Positions 11,657 through 22,430 of a stretch of DNA of 64,000 bases are shown piece by piece; the stretch's first letter is position 1, and the number at the start of each line of letters is the position of its first letter. Below the pieces are notes generated by a model, which had not been told where the DNA came from, did not search any database, and saw nothing but the letters and a program-made list of their open reading frames with translations. Location: positions 48,347,501-48,411,500 of the forward strand of contig NC_065886.2 in NCBI RefSeq assembly GCF_932274485.2, in the 5' to 3' direction. A program made the translations under genes and the position numbers. Source of the stretch: Patella vulgata. Taxonomy: Eukaryota > Mollusca > Gastropoda > Patellidae.

Positions 11657-13336
11657 AATATTTGCAACAATGTGTCGTAGAATACTGGCCAGGATCACAA
11701 TACGTGTAGCCATAGAATAAGTGCCTAATATTGGAAGCCACCCCAATCATCCTGTCAATGACGGTTGGTTTACGGGATTCCTCATTTTGTCAGGCCGATT
11801 TAATAAAGTCGTAACACATTCAAATCTCGTTGTTTTCCCCTTCCATTACATTTCAGCTCCACAGGGAGCCACACTTTGAACTCTTTAGTGCTCACCTTCG
11901 TATGAATATGATTACAACAGAACAAGTTATTCCCCCACCTGTGAACTTGCCTTTGTACAAAATACTCCTTGATTTTCCCTATAAATAAACGTTATCTGTG
12001 GTGTCTAGGTCTGGTACCAATCTTAACTTTATATCCATGTAATTTATAATCTTATCTGTATAGAACATAATTGTGACAAGTCAAAAATAACACAAAAATT
12101 TTCATTCTTTTAAATTGCAGAGCTAGTAAATTCTCTTTCCATCAAAGAAATTCAACATCAGATGTTCGCCACTAAAACACAAGCTTGATTTACGTAAATT
12201 TAGCGGGGATCATTCCAAAGTGCAATCATTTTGAGATATATTATGGAAAAACCTAACCCATTGGACACATAAATTGAATTTCATGAACTCTCTTTTTTAA
12301 AAAAAACCCCCCAAAACAACGTCATTACCGTATCAATTCTAGAAAACGACTTACTAAATGGATCAAAGCAATTTTTTGTGAACAGTATACAATTCCAAGA
12401 CATTACGGGAAGGTTTAGAGTCTGTATACAGTCTATACATCAGTATCTGGGCCCGATTCCTAGAAAATTCTTAAGCACGTTCTTGTGCTTAGATTTTAAA
12501 TAGACTTTGCATTTAAGTAAACTTATCTTATTTTTTGTTCCCAGACAATTCTTAAGAACATTCTTGTGCGTAGACTTCAGTGTAAGCACAAGCACGTTAT
12601 TATGTGTTCCAAGAAAAAACTAGCACAACTTCGTTCTTAAATAAGTCCCAAGCAAGGTATACGGCTTGCTTACCAACCTTAAGCCTGTTTCTGCTTCAAA
12701 CAAGATGACTGACCGATGAGTATTCGACGGTATTTCCTACATCTTTTGATACCAAAGAGACAATTGAAAGAAAGAGAAAATCCTTTAGAAACATATTCTA
12801 AATGCTATAGAAAATGTCGCTTCTACCCTGAAAGCATTTTATTTATTTACAAATTAGTAAACAATACAAACACGAGCTCAGGCGCTCCCACACAATTATT
12901 CCGTCTGTTGAAATGTGGTCGTATGTCCCTTGGCACCAACATAAATATTCCGGGCGTCTGTCGTTCATAGTAGATGATTTACCATTAAATGGTCCTTAAT
13001 CTGACAATTTTTTAGTTGGTATCTTCAAATATTGGATCTAGACCCATAGAGACTCCCCTTTAGGGCATGTCTGTCATGGGGATGTTACCCCAAATATTGT
13101 CTGTCATTACTGTTTCCATAATTAAAACACCTCATTCATCATGTATAAATTGGTTTCACTCAGTACCTCTAAATGTTGGATCCAGACATGTTTTTTAGGG
13201 GCCAGTTTAAGGGGGTTACTGCGGTCAGGCCCATGATATATGCTGACAGACGTCCACTTTTATTATTCAAGGAAATACCCGCAACTTGCTATAAAGGTAT
13301 CGTTGGAGTTCGAGGGCCTGGGCTGCCACACTATGT
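11657..13336. other. anonymous AT-rich spacer, about 1.7 kb
   Basis: No gene recognised. Short reading frames here (for example 12,716-12,970) have no recognisable domain. It contains a small palindromic repeat cluster at 12,456-12,640, listed separately. Confidence 0.5.
12456..12640. repeat. short diverged repeats with a hairpin motif
   Basis: TAAGCAC, GTTCTT, GTGCTTA at 12,472-12,491 forms a 7-bp stem with a 6-base loop. The surrounding 40 bases (TTCCTAGAAAATTCTTAAG and on) recur about 80 bases later near 12,538-12,576. A weaker third relative is near 12,608. This could be the edge of an old MITE; no matching far end was found. Confidence 0.4.
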
Positions 13337-13463
13337 CAGATAAGCCGCCCATTATGAACTGTTTATGTTCATGTGTAGGCAATTGGCCTGTTAGTTACAT
13401 GCACTGGTTACCTCTAATAAAAACAGCAGTGCATTTCCGCAGTTTTGTTTTTTGGAAGAGTAT
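13337..13463 (-). mobile_element. C4, family C terminal fragment
   Basis: Reverse complement of the C left end: AGATAAGCCGCCCAT, the CATGTGTAGGCAATTGGCCT block, and a tip TTTTTTGGAAGAGTATA at 13,447-13,463. Only the terminal 127 bases remain. Element A3 sits four bases from its tip. Confidence 0.75.
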
Positions 13464-13467
13464 AATA

Positions 13468-14854
13468 TACTATTCAAAAAAAGTAGGGGATATTTGATTT
13501 TTAAGTGTTATTAAAGTCACCTAATGAAACTGACGAAGAAACAAATGACAAAATGAAATGAAGTTCACATTCATCGATTTATTCCAAATGATCGTTAGAC
13601 TAAGTAAGGCACAGACTGACCATTATAAGGGTAAAATGATACCCGGGGTCAAACAGCAAAGTTACCACAGCATCACAACCAAGTCAGTAACGGGTAAATC
13701 CTCCTCTGTTTGCCAAACAAGCATTGATCCGACGTGGCATACTCCTAATGAGACGTCTAAGGTCATTTTGGTCCAGATTGTCCCATTCCTGTTGCAACGC
13801 AGCAGCAAGTTCTTGGACATTGGCAGGACGTTGTTGACGTTGACGTAACCTCTGTCCAAGCATGTCCCAGACATGCTCGATGGGGGAGAGGTCGGGACTC
13901 AGTGCTGGCCAAGGTAATGTGGTGATGTTCTGTTGTTGGAGGTAACCTGTAACGATCCTGGCCCTGTGACATCTTGCGTTGTCATCCTGGAAGATGAAAC
14001 GGCGGCCATGACGTCGTGCGAACGGCACAACATGGACTGCCAAGATGTTGTCCCGGTAGTACTGGCCTGTAACACGCCCTGCAACAACATGTAAAGCCGT
14101 TCTTCCAGCAACAGTGATGCCTCCCCACACCATAACAGAACCACCCCCAAATCGATCATGTCTGATGACGTTAACGTCTTGGAAGCGCTCGTTTCGACGA
14201 CGCCACACCCTCCTACGTCTGTCCAAAAAATCAACAGTGAACCTTGACTCATCTGAAAACATCACATTGCTCCAGCGTCGATTATCCCAGTGTTGACGAT
14301 CCCTACACCAACGACGTCTTGCCTGAATGTGATGATCTCTCAAACAAGGGATCACGCGAGGACGTCGGGCGCGAAGGTGACCCCTATGCAGTCGATTCCG
14401 AATCGTCTGGCCACTCACTCTCACATCAGTGTCTGTTTGAAGACGAGCGCTGATCTGATTTGCTGTGATGACACGATTTCTCAAGGCCAAGGTACGGATA
14501 AATCGATCCTGGGCTTGAGTTGTCGCACGTAACCTTTCATTTTGGGTAAGCCGACGCATATCAAAATTTGTTTTCTGGTCACTAAAACAATAAAATTGAT
14601 GTTTCCACCCTGGAATTCAATGCCACAATGACTGTAACATTCAAAGTCAGAGTCGTGCAAATCTTGGGTTGGACCCCCATGATGATCCCAAGCATCACCT
14701 GCATTCCATGCGGTAGCTATTGGTGCGTTTGGGCGTCACATGTAACTGGAAATGTTTCTTCTGTTAGGTTCTATAGTGACTTTTTTCGTAGTCATTTGCA
14801 TATTTTAGTATTATGCCCCCAAAATCAAATATCCTCTACTTTTTTTGAATAGTA
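13468..14854 (-). mobile_element. A3, Tc1-like element, family A, internally shortened
   Basis: Both terminal repeats are present, with one mismatch in the right one (ATCCTCTACT for ATCCCCTACT), and TA on each side. It is about 130 bases shorter than A1 because of an in-frame deletion at the gene's 5' end. The 14 bases lost from A1 and A2 are present here. Confidence 0.9.
13684..14559 (-). CDS. family A Tc1-like transposase lacking the first DNA-binding domain
   Basis: An uninterrupted frame of 291 codons from MRRLTQNERLRA. Residues 13-60 of the full-length protein, meaning most of helix-turn-helix 1 and the SGRPR motif, are removed in frame (48 codons). It resumes at TTQAQDRFIR. The second helix-turn-helix and the whole catalytic domain remain: Asp103 (FSDESRF), Asp193 (DDNARCH) and Glu228 (SPIEHVWD), the last pair separated by 34 residues. 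GGGSVMVWGG is present. If expressed it would be a catalytic domain with weakened end recognition, so it would be expected to be inactive or interfering. Such deletion proteins are known in Tc1-like families; the effect here is inference. Confidence 0.8.
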   Translation of the reverse strand: MRRLTQNERLRATTQAQDRFIRTLALRNRVITANQISARLQTDTDVRVSGQTIRNRLHRGHLRARRPRVIPCLRDHHIQARRRWCRDRQHWDNRRWSNVMFSDESRFTVDFLDRRRRVWRRRNERFQDVNVIRHDRFGGGSVMVWGGITVAGRTALHVVAGRVTGQYYRDNILAVHVVPFARRHGRRFIFQDDNARCHRARIVTGYLQQQNITTLPWPALSPDLSPIEHVWDMLGQRLRQRQQRPANVQELAAALQQEWDNLDQNDLRRLIRSMPRRINACLANRGGFTRY

Positions 14855-15253
14855 TATTTGAAGTTTTGATTGCTACATGTTCTTGCTACATGACTGCTGA
14901 CCGAAGCGTGCCACCAATGATTTACAACGTATCGTCAAGACCAGGCCTTTGGGGACTGTCACAATTTCTATGAATTTCATTCCATGCGGTAGCTATTGGT
15001 GCGTTTGGGCGTCACATGTAACTGGAAATGTTTCTTCTGTTAGGTTCTATAGTGACTTTTTTCGTAGTCATTTGCATATTTTAGTATTATGCCCCCAAAA
15101 TCAAATATCCTCTACTTTTTTTGAATAGTATATTTGAAGTTTTGATTGCTACATGTTCTTGCTACATGACTGCTGACCGAAGCGTGCCACCAATGATTTA
15201 CAACGTATCGTCAAGACCAGGCCTTTGGGGACTGTCACAATTTCTATGAATTT
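14702..15253. repeat. 276-bp tandem duplication at the right end of A3
   Basis: The segment from CATTCCATGCGG at 14,702 to 14,977 is repeated at 14,978-15,253. It covers the last 150 bases of A3 with its right terminal repeat and about 120 bases of flank, so there are two right tips, at 14,854 and 15,130. The copies look identical apart from the edge. Confidence 0.9.
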
Positions 15254-15760
15254 CTCAAATGATAGATTGATAAACAACACCGAATGATTTGTTCAGTTTA
15301 ACTTTAAAGCCAATAACCCTGCGTATTTGCCAATAAAAAGTTTACGATATCCATCATAATACTACCACTATTCGATAACTGTTATTAAAATCTATTGTTT
15401 TTGAAAAACATCTATACGAAATGAAATGAAATGGAGTTTAACGTCCTACTGTTCTGCTCCTAACCTGGGCTAATGAAGACGGAAACATCTATACGAAAAC
15501 AACTGTTCTGGTAACGGATGCGTACCATCATAATTTATCATATATTATTGTTATACTATTTTCTTGCGTTACAATGAAATAATTCGACAAACATTTTCCT
15601 AGTAATGACAACTTAGAGGTTATTAAATCATAGTGGTGCTCTTAAGGGGACATAACTTGTATTGTAAGTGGAGGTTATTACATAATGTTGTTATTCCATA
15701 TTTTAAGTATGCAGTAAAGTTTTCACATAGCCAAGATACCGATTTAGGTAAGACACTTTG
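14855..15760 (+). repeat. H1, simplest copy of duplicated anonymous segment H
   Basis: Landmarks such as GACTGCTGACCG, ATACTACCACTATTCGATAA, CGTACCATCATAATTTATCA, TTCGACAAACATTTTCCTAG and GTGGTGCTCTTAAG occur here in one uninterrupted run. They recur at 26.7-28.3, 31.85-35.25 and 37.15-39.46 kb, split there by transposons. H1 lacks element F (the equivalent site is near 15,573), the B insert and the E fragment, so it represents the unfilled state. No coding capacity seen. Confidence 0.8.
15422..15482 (-). mobile_element. 5'-truncated SINE-like insertion with target duplication
   Basis: A 61-base insert bounded by a perfect 16-base direct repeat, AAACATCTATACGAAA, at 15,406-15,421 and 15,483-15,498. 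Read on the minus strand it ends in AACGTTAAACTCCATTTCAT-like sequence with a repeated ATTTC tail, the form of a SINE or LINE 3' end. The same tail with a different target duplication is at 26,527-26,565. Its 5' part is missing, as expected for early termination of target-primed reverse transcription. Confidence 0.75.
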
Positions 15761-16612
15761 CTAAGTGGAAAAATTAAGTATTTTTACTTAACTTTAAAAA
15801 AAACCTTTAAATACGGACTGAAATTACACCAAGGGTCTTATGATTTTTCACAGAACAGAATGACATTTGAAAATTTTATACTGTTATTCAAGTTCCCCAC
15901 ATGCACCCGTCATTGGATAACTGTATCAGTTTTGAGAATTAGTGTTTATGCTGTTAGACTCATTGAACATTTTCACCTTTTTTCAGCACCATGGAAGATA
16001 ACATCCTATGTATGCCCTATCCACGGTGGTTTTACATTTAGAACCATTAGCAGATTAACCAATGAAGTAAGATACGTTATCCAACATTTTGTGTTATTTG
16101 TATGTTGTAGTCGTTGTAAGTCTAAAGCATGTCATATCTTACCAATCTCTCATGACACCAATGCTTCATATCCAATTTTACAAATGTCTATTAAAAAATA
16201 TAGCCTCTATCGGGTTCACAATGTTTAAAGAATAAAATCCGTCAAAAAGGATTTAGATAAATGGTGGTGGGAAAAGTTGCAGAACAAAAATTTGTCACCT
16301 GTCAAAGTTACTATATTTAGAATAGGGGGTGGAAGATCTTGAAATTGCCGTGTCAAAAAAACAAACAAATAGGTATAGCGCGTTCATGAACCGAATTGTG
16401 TTTAATTAATTGATATCTTAATTAGGTTAGTATGAATAATTAGTGACGTTAATTCTGTTCTTTTGCATAGTGACTTCGTGAAGTCATGACCTCAGAAATA
16501 TTCTTCTTAATTACATACAATTATCTACTTTTTATCTGCGAACATTTTGCCATTCAATTTTGGGCACAAAACAGGTTGGTTTCTAGGATTCATTTTGCAT
16601 AAACAGAAAATA
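15761..16612. other. anonymous spacer with a diverged dispersed repeat
   Basis: No reliable gene. The phrase CTCATGACACCAATGCTTCA, followed by GCCTCTATCGGGTTCACAA near 16,150-16,220, is the same repeat seen several times near 62,180-62,620. A frame of 156 codons at 15,758-16,228 overlaps it and is not considered real. Confidence 0.5.
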
Positions 16613-17790
16613 TACTCAGCCAAATTAAAAACTTGACACTCGGGATTTTTGGGCTAGATTTTTAATATTTGGTTTAAGGCAACTATTCTAGTGTTATGTT
16701 GTGCACAGACAACCTTTACATCAACAGAAAGCAAGAATACGTCTCGCCGAAATTCCTTGACATTGATAACGTTCGTGATGTCACAGTACGCCCCAAAATG
16801 AAATTCACAGACTTGGAGAACAATCCGAATAAAGTGTTTAGTAACGGTTGTGGCCTCCTCTAGCGTCTCGTACTGCCACACAACGTCTTCTCATGGATCT
16901 CAGAACATTAGTAAACATTACCCGAGGAAGACGTCGCCACTGCTCAGTAAGAGCATGTTGAAAGTCTTGGTGGATTCACTTGCTGACGAACACGTCGACC
17001 CAATTCGTCCCAGATGTGTTCAATAGGATTTAAGGTCGGGGCTAAGCGACGGCCAATCCAGGACTTGGACTCCGGCATTTCTTAAAAAAATCTGGGTAGC
17101 AATTGCTGTATGGGGTCAAGCATTGGCTTGTTGAAACGTTAGCCCAGGCCCATGTCTCTGCGTAACGTTCACCTCATCTGCAGTACACTCGGACCCTGCC
17201 ATCGGCAAATCACTAAAGACAACGGAATTCCACTGTCTTTGAGTAAATCTTATGTGTCTTGTGTCCCACACAAGTCGGTTACGGCGATGAAGAGGTGTCA
17301 ATATTGGTCCATTACATGGCCTCCGAGCTCGAAGACCAGCAGCCTGCAAGCGATTTCGAACAGTTTGTGCAGTTACCCTTCCACCAAACATCTCTCTACT
17401 TGTGGAGGTGACAAATCTGTTTCTAAGATGACGTAATCGTATTGCTTGATCTTCCTGGAGTGACGTCACACGTGGCGCTCCCGCCCTTGGGCGGCGGGAA
17501 TAGTTTCAGTTTGAATCACTCTCATTCTACGATTAATTATTGTCTGGCGTGAACAATTAAAGGCTCTTGCAAAAGTGACCACAGACTGACCAGCATAGAG
17601 CCTACCTATAGCATGACACGTTCTACATTTGAAAGGCGCGGCGTTTTCTAACAAAGATGAAAATAACAATTTTAATTTGTTTTTCCAGTTCAAGTTACGT
17701 GTGCGCGTTCAGTTTAAGCAAACTTGCATCGATTGACCTCACGAGTTGGTGTTTGCACGTATTTTTCAGGCTTTTCATCTTTATATGCCC
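16613..17790 (-). mobile_element. B3, family B element fused to D1
   Basis: The left terminal repeat TACTCAGCCAAATTAAAAAC is intact at 16,613. The minus-strand transposase is broken: its start codon has become ACG near 17,640, the DNA-binding half is at 17,466-17,640 and beyond, and a deletion joins FSD directly to PMAGSECTADEVN. The C terminus runs toward 16,850 in other frames. The right terminal repeat is missing: at 17,790, within the leader, the sequence switches to family D. Confidence 0.8.
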
Positions 17791-18382
17791 ACACCATTAC
17801 ACTTCCCCCACCCCATCGTTTCGTTTCGAAGACGCAGCAGTCTGCAAGACGTTCCCCAAGACGTCTCCACATACGTGCCATCAGCGTGATAAAGATGAAA
17901 GCCACTCTCATCACTGAAGAGCACACTTTTCCAGTCTACTCTTCTCCATGTTTGGTTGTCCTTGAGCCCATATCAAACGCCGCTTACGGTGATGATCCCT
18001 GAGGATAGCTCCAACATAAGGTCGTCGGTACACGGAGTCCTACTTCTCTTAGACGACGTCTTACGGTGTTGGCACCTACTGGTCCTTGTCTTCCGACGAC
18101 TGCTGCACCTGTTCGAGTCGCTGGGCGGAATCTGTCACGCAGATGAGTGACCCGGATGTAGCGGTCTTGAGCCTGGGTTGTAACGCGTTGTGGACCAGGA
18201 CGTTGACGGTCACGTGTTGATCCAGTAACCCTAGTCTCGGCATCTCTAGCTCAATTCCTTCACATGTCCAACAACAAATTACGACAGATTGACGTTTCAC
18301 AGTTCATGTACTGCACAAAACATGCTTTTAAACATGCTGCACGTGAATATTGGGTTTTTCATGTGCATCTCGTGTTTTCAGC
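17788..18382 (-). mobile_element. D1, family D fragment fused to B3
   Basis: Minus-strand family D transposase piece that starts mid-gene. It carries the WRRLGERLAD and GGGSVMVWA blocks at 17,795-17,890, then the upstream part to the start region near 18,245 and the leader to about 18,382. Both D ends are missing. The fusion with B3 shares CCC at the break. Confidence 0.75.
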
Positions 18383-19269
18383 AAGAACACCGCTTAATGT
18401 CACAGTTTACTTATATTTGATTACTAGAAGGATTAGCTGACGGAGCAAGATCCATGTCGATTTGGGTGTGTCGCATCTATAAATTGAACAATCAGCTATA
18501 AACTTTAAAACATCAGTTAAAAATATTGGTCTGATAATCTTTCTATGACTTTTAAAACATCAGTTAGAAATATTGGTCTGATTATGGACAATAAATCTTT
18601 CTACGGAATCACATATTAGTAGTTTACAGACCTTAAGGAACGAACGAACATATTGCTGTATTAGCTTGATAACGCCGAGAGAACTCTTCGAAACGTCGCC
18701 TTTTTTCCACTTCAATGTTCAATTTTTAGCACAATAAAATAGCACCCTACTCATTTCTTTAATTCAAATTAATCTTTAAAACAAGCTGAGAAGTTAGCGA
18801 CAATCCTTACATTTGGCATCCTTTAATGTGTAGGTTTGCTCCAATATGACCTTGTCTGTTGAGGAAACTGGTAGCTGTGGTAAAGGGGTTTGATTATTTC
18901 TGATGGTCCGAAGTCTATTTATATACTCGTACTCTACATATCACTTTATAGCCTAAAATATATTGAAGGCCTGATATTATCAAATTGTCAGAATATTTGG
19001 AACTCATAGGTGAGCTCAACATATATTCTGAATAAAACTATAGAAGAAACGTATAATCCCTTAATCCTAAATACTGAGTTCTACACTTGGGTTGGGTTAT
19101 GGTAAATATCCTTTGAACTACACTTCAAATACAAATGTTTACTATCATTTTTTTGATATACGAATTCTAAAAATACGATTGAAAGAATCACTTCTTTATT
19201 GAGCTTATTCATGCTATTTTTCTTTTATTAAAGTTCAATTTCGTGTTCGTCTCAAACGGTTTTTAAATT
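18383..19269. other. anonymous AT-rich spacer with a 48-bp local duplication
   Basis: No gene recognised. A run beginning CTTTAAAACATCAGTTA and containing AATATTGGTCTGAT near 18,502-18,548 is repeated once near 18,549-18,597 with a few changes. Confidence 0.5.
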
Positions 19270-19980
19270 AGATAAAGCATTCGTCTTCGGTTTTGCTGGG
19301 TCAGAAAGTTGACTACTTAATCTGGAGGTTTCGTGTCCAATCCTGGTGTTGGCCAAGAAAGTTCATCGGGATTTTCCGACGTTATTCCTCCATACCAGTG
19401 GTGCAAGAATGGGGGCCTAGAAAGGTAAAACATATAGTCGTTCGGATGAAAACCGAGATCCCGTGCACGTCGTTTTATTTCCCCATACATAAAGATCGTT
19501 AGATAAAGCATTTGTCTTCGGTTTTGCTGGGTCAGAAAGTTGTCTACTGAATCTGGAGGTTCCGTGTCCAATCCTGGTGTTGGCCAAGAAAGTTCATCGG
19601 GATTTTCCGACGTTATTCCTCCATACCAGTGGTGCAAGAATGGGGGCCTAGAAAGGTAAAACATATAGTCGTTCGGATGAAAACCGAGATCCCGTGCACG
19701 TCGTTTTATTTCCCCATACATAAAGATCGTTAGATAAAGCATTTGTCTTCGGTTTTGCTGGGTCAGAAAGTTGTCTACTGAATCTGGAGGTTCCGTGTCC
19801 AATCCTGGTGTTGGCCAAGAAAGTTCATCGGGATTTTCCGACGTTAATTCCTTCAAACCAGTGGTGCAAGACTTGGGGCCTAGAAAGGGAAAACATATAG
19901 TCGTTCGGATGAAAACCGAGATCCCGTGCACGTCGTTTTATTTCCCCACCATAACCCCAGACTCGTGCTACATAAAGATC
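19270..19980 (-). repeat. coding-like tandem triplication, 231-bp unit
   Basis: Three direct copies start at 19,270, 19,501 and 19,732. The period of 231 bases is 77 codons, so one minus-strand frame (19,931 to 19,317) runs through the boundaries with the repeated peptide blocks SENPDELSWPTPGLDTEPPD, SVDNFLTQQNRRQMLYLTIF and GEIKRRARDLGFHPNDYMF. The rightmost copy has about 18 extra bases near 19,950. Read in the alternative entry frame it gives VDDLYVARVWGYGGEIKRR, which may be the original exon continuation. I do not recognise the family. Codon-multiple period and lack of stops suggest a duplicated host exon or a captured coding piece rather than plain satellite. Confidence 0.7.
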
Positions 19981-20475
19981 GTCAACAAATATTGAATATG
20001 TAGCTTCTATTTCCCTTAATTTTATTATAGCTTGTATTTCTTTATATATGAATAGGACTATTGTGAAAACGAATGGAGAAAATCAACATTAGAGGTAGAA
20101 TGTATTGTTGGAGATGGCTTAGATTTTATGTCTCCAGTTAATAGTAATTGTAACCCTTTACTCCGAAGAGGGAACCGTAAGTATATGTATAGATATAGAT
20201 ATTTATGTCATTGTGAACGTTTAGACTTTGTCTTTCTATGACTCAAGGTATATTGTCACTCATCCGTATGTACACTTTTCGTCGACATTTATTTCATTGA
20301 TATTTATTTCCTGCTAATTTCTAGTTATATAATCGCATACGCGTGAAGCGGGGCTCCATTACCGAGCGACACTACAAGCTCACATACATTTTACTAAGAC
20401 ATTAAAACGGTCGGAAAACATCCAAAATACAGATTTAGACGAAACGGGTCTACGTACGTCCGTTACTCACAAATA
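19981..20475. other. anonymous spacer
   Basis: AT-rich sequence between the triplication and C3. No domain, terminal repeat or RNA gene recognised. Confidence 0.5.
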
Positions 20476-21147
20476 TACCCTTCAAAAAAAGTAGGGGATA
20501 TTCAGAAACAATATTAGAGGAAACCATTGTATGTTAATAACAGGCCAATTGCCTACACATGAACATAAACAGTTCCAATGGGCGGCTTATCTGACTCGCA
20601 AAGAGATACACTATCAAAAGTGAAAATGGACGTTTTTTGATTTTTGTCTTAATAATGAGTAATTGCTCCACCAATCCTCAGACATTCAGCAATTCGTCGT
20701 GGCATGCTCCTAATCAACCGTCCAATCTGACCCACTTCTCTTGCAGTGCCACGGCCAATTCTTGCTCTGCGACGTAATGAAAACGTCTCCTGATCATATC
20801 CCAGACATGCTCTATAGGGGAAATTTCAGGACTCATGGCTGGCTAAGGTATATGGACAATATGGTGACGCTGGAGGTAGTCATTCACGACACGAGTGCGA
20901 TGGGCATTCTTATCTTGAAAGATGAAACGTCGACCTGCGAACTATCGATGCCAGGATGAGGTCGCGGTAGTACACACCAGCGACCCTTCCTTGAACAATA
21001 TGCAAGTTCGTTCTGCCAGTCATAGTGATCCCCCCCCTCCCTTCCACACCATGACTACTCACGTGGGTATCTGCCATGCTGTCTAAAGTTAACGTTAGCA
21101 TGACGCCCATTTACACGCCTCCCATCGCTGAAGTACAGAGTCATGCC

Positions 21148-21398
21148 TCATTGACACTTTCACGCAATCGTGGTACGCTAAAGTTCGTACCAAGACGGAA
21201 ACTATGCGTACCATCGCGGGAAACAGTCGTAAAATATGCGTACCATTGCGTACCATTGCGTGCCATGCGTGACAGGGCAGACCCAAAACCTTGGATTTGT
21301 CCAAGCTCATGCCACGCACTCCAAGGCGTATCAGGGCGTACCATTTTCGTAAACTATGCGCAAACTATGCGTACCCGGTGCGTAAAAGTGTCAATAGA
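21148..21398. mobile_element. hairpin MITE with GCGTACCA motifs
   Basis: ATTGACACTTTCACGCA at 21,149 and its near-complement TGCGTAAAAGTGTCAAT ending at 21,397 make imperfect inverted repeats about 250 bases apart. The interior repeats GCGTACCA and close variants in both orientations. It lies next to a Harbinger transposase fragment, so it may be a non-autonomous relative or one end of that element. Confidence 0.55.
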
Positions 21399-21561
21399 AA
21401 TTATGTCACGCACTTTCACGCACTGAGGGGTACTCAATGTCACGCATTGGTGCGCAAGGTTCATCACTGGTACGACAAGATCGGCAATGGTGCTCAGGGG
21501 TTGATGTAGGTATCTGCCAGTGGTCAGGAAATCCTCCCGCCACTTGACGTGTGTCCCTCAT

Positions 21562-21660
21562 TGGTGCTCACAGTTTACTCATTGATCCTCATAGTGTACT
21601 CACTGGTGCTCATAATTTACTCACTGGTGCTCATAGTTTACTCTCATATACTCATTGGCA
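21562..21660. repeat. short direct repeats, CTCA(C/T)(T/A)GGTGCTCATA type
   Basis: Four to five imperfect copies of a roughly 20-21-base unit containing CTCATAGTTTACTCACTGGTG-like words. A simple minisatellite within the foreign block of C3. Confidence 0.7.
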
Positions 21661-21679
21661 GGTTTGCTTCACTCACAGA

Positions 21680-22200
21680 CGCCGCACCAATCAGAGGCCT
21701 CCACGGGGGGTTTCTTCATAGCAACATGCTTGCCGTCAACGACAGTTGTGGTAATTCCATCTGCTACTAAAACCTTCAGCAATAGTCTTCCACTGGTCTT
21801 CTGTTCTAGGACATACTAATACTTCTGGCTTGTAGACCTTGACGATAGCTTTACATACTTCTGGTAGAAACTTGCATTAGGAATCGCCACTGGCTAAGAA
21901 GCGGAGTGTGATTGCTAACTTCAGGCCAACTTCAAGAGGTTCTCTCATAAATGTTTTATTCTTCTTCAGGTGTGGGGTCAACTTTTCAATCATCTCTTGA
22001 AACAGTTCGGGGGTGATACGTAGGAAGTTCCGGTAACCTCTGCGATCTTCCTTGTGTAGTTCCGACAATAACTGGTCATAATGGTCAAAATGTTGTCTCC
22101 TTGTCAACCATTGCCTCACCCAGAGTCTCCTGACTTTTCTTTTCTTGCTGCAGGCAGACGTTCGGTCGGTCGGTGTCAGGTTTTGATTGTAGAACAATAT
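21680..22200 (-). pseudogene. PIF/Harbinger (HARBI1-like) transposase fragment
   Basis: The minus strand encodes VRRLWVRQWLTRRQHFDHYD, then RGYRNFLRITPELFQEMIEK and EVGLKLAITLRFLASGDS, the typical N-terminal region of Harbinger nucleases. Past a stop and an apparent loss of about 20 codons it continues as FLPEVCKAIV, PEVLVCPRTEDQWKTIAEGF, SRWNYHNC and VDGKHVA near 21,737-21,723. The last is the block with the first catalytic Asp of this family. The rest of the catalytic domain is absent. The family assignment comes from recognised motif order; it is clearly inactive. Confidence 0.75.
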
Positions 22201-22430
22201 TTCGTTCACAATCACGATTTGGGGCAATCTGACCCACTCCTCTTGCAGTACCACGGCCAATTCTTGCACGCCTTGCAAAGATACACTAAAATGTAAATCT
22301 TATGCATGAACCGATAGGAAAGCAAACATTGATAGATAAACCAGCACTCGGCAGTTTTCATCAACCTTTCTTTGAAGTGTTAAATCTGACAATGAACCTC
22401 TCCCACGTGTATGGCAGACACTACTGCGTG

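Noticed and set aside
12716-12970. 84-codon frame in the anonymous spacer
   Set aside because: No domain, no repeat of it elsewhere in the window, length expected by chance.
15758-16228. 156-codon plus-strand frame as a host gene
   Set aside because: No recognisable domain, AT-rich composition, and it runs through the dispersed GCCTCTATCGGG repeat; most likely chance.
19270-19980. CRISPR array or classical satellite
   Set aside because: Only three 231-base units without spacers, with a codon-multiple period and coding-like translation.
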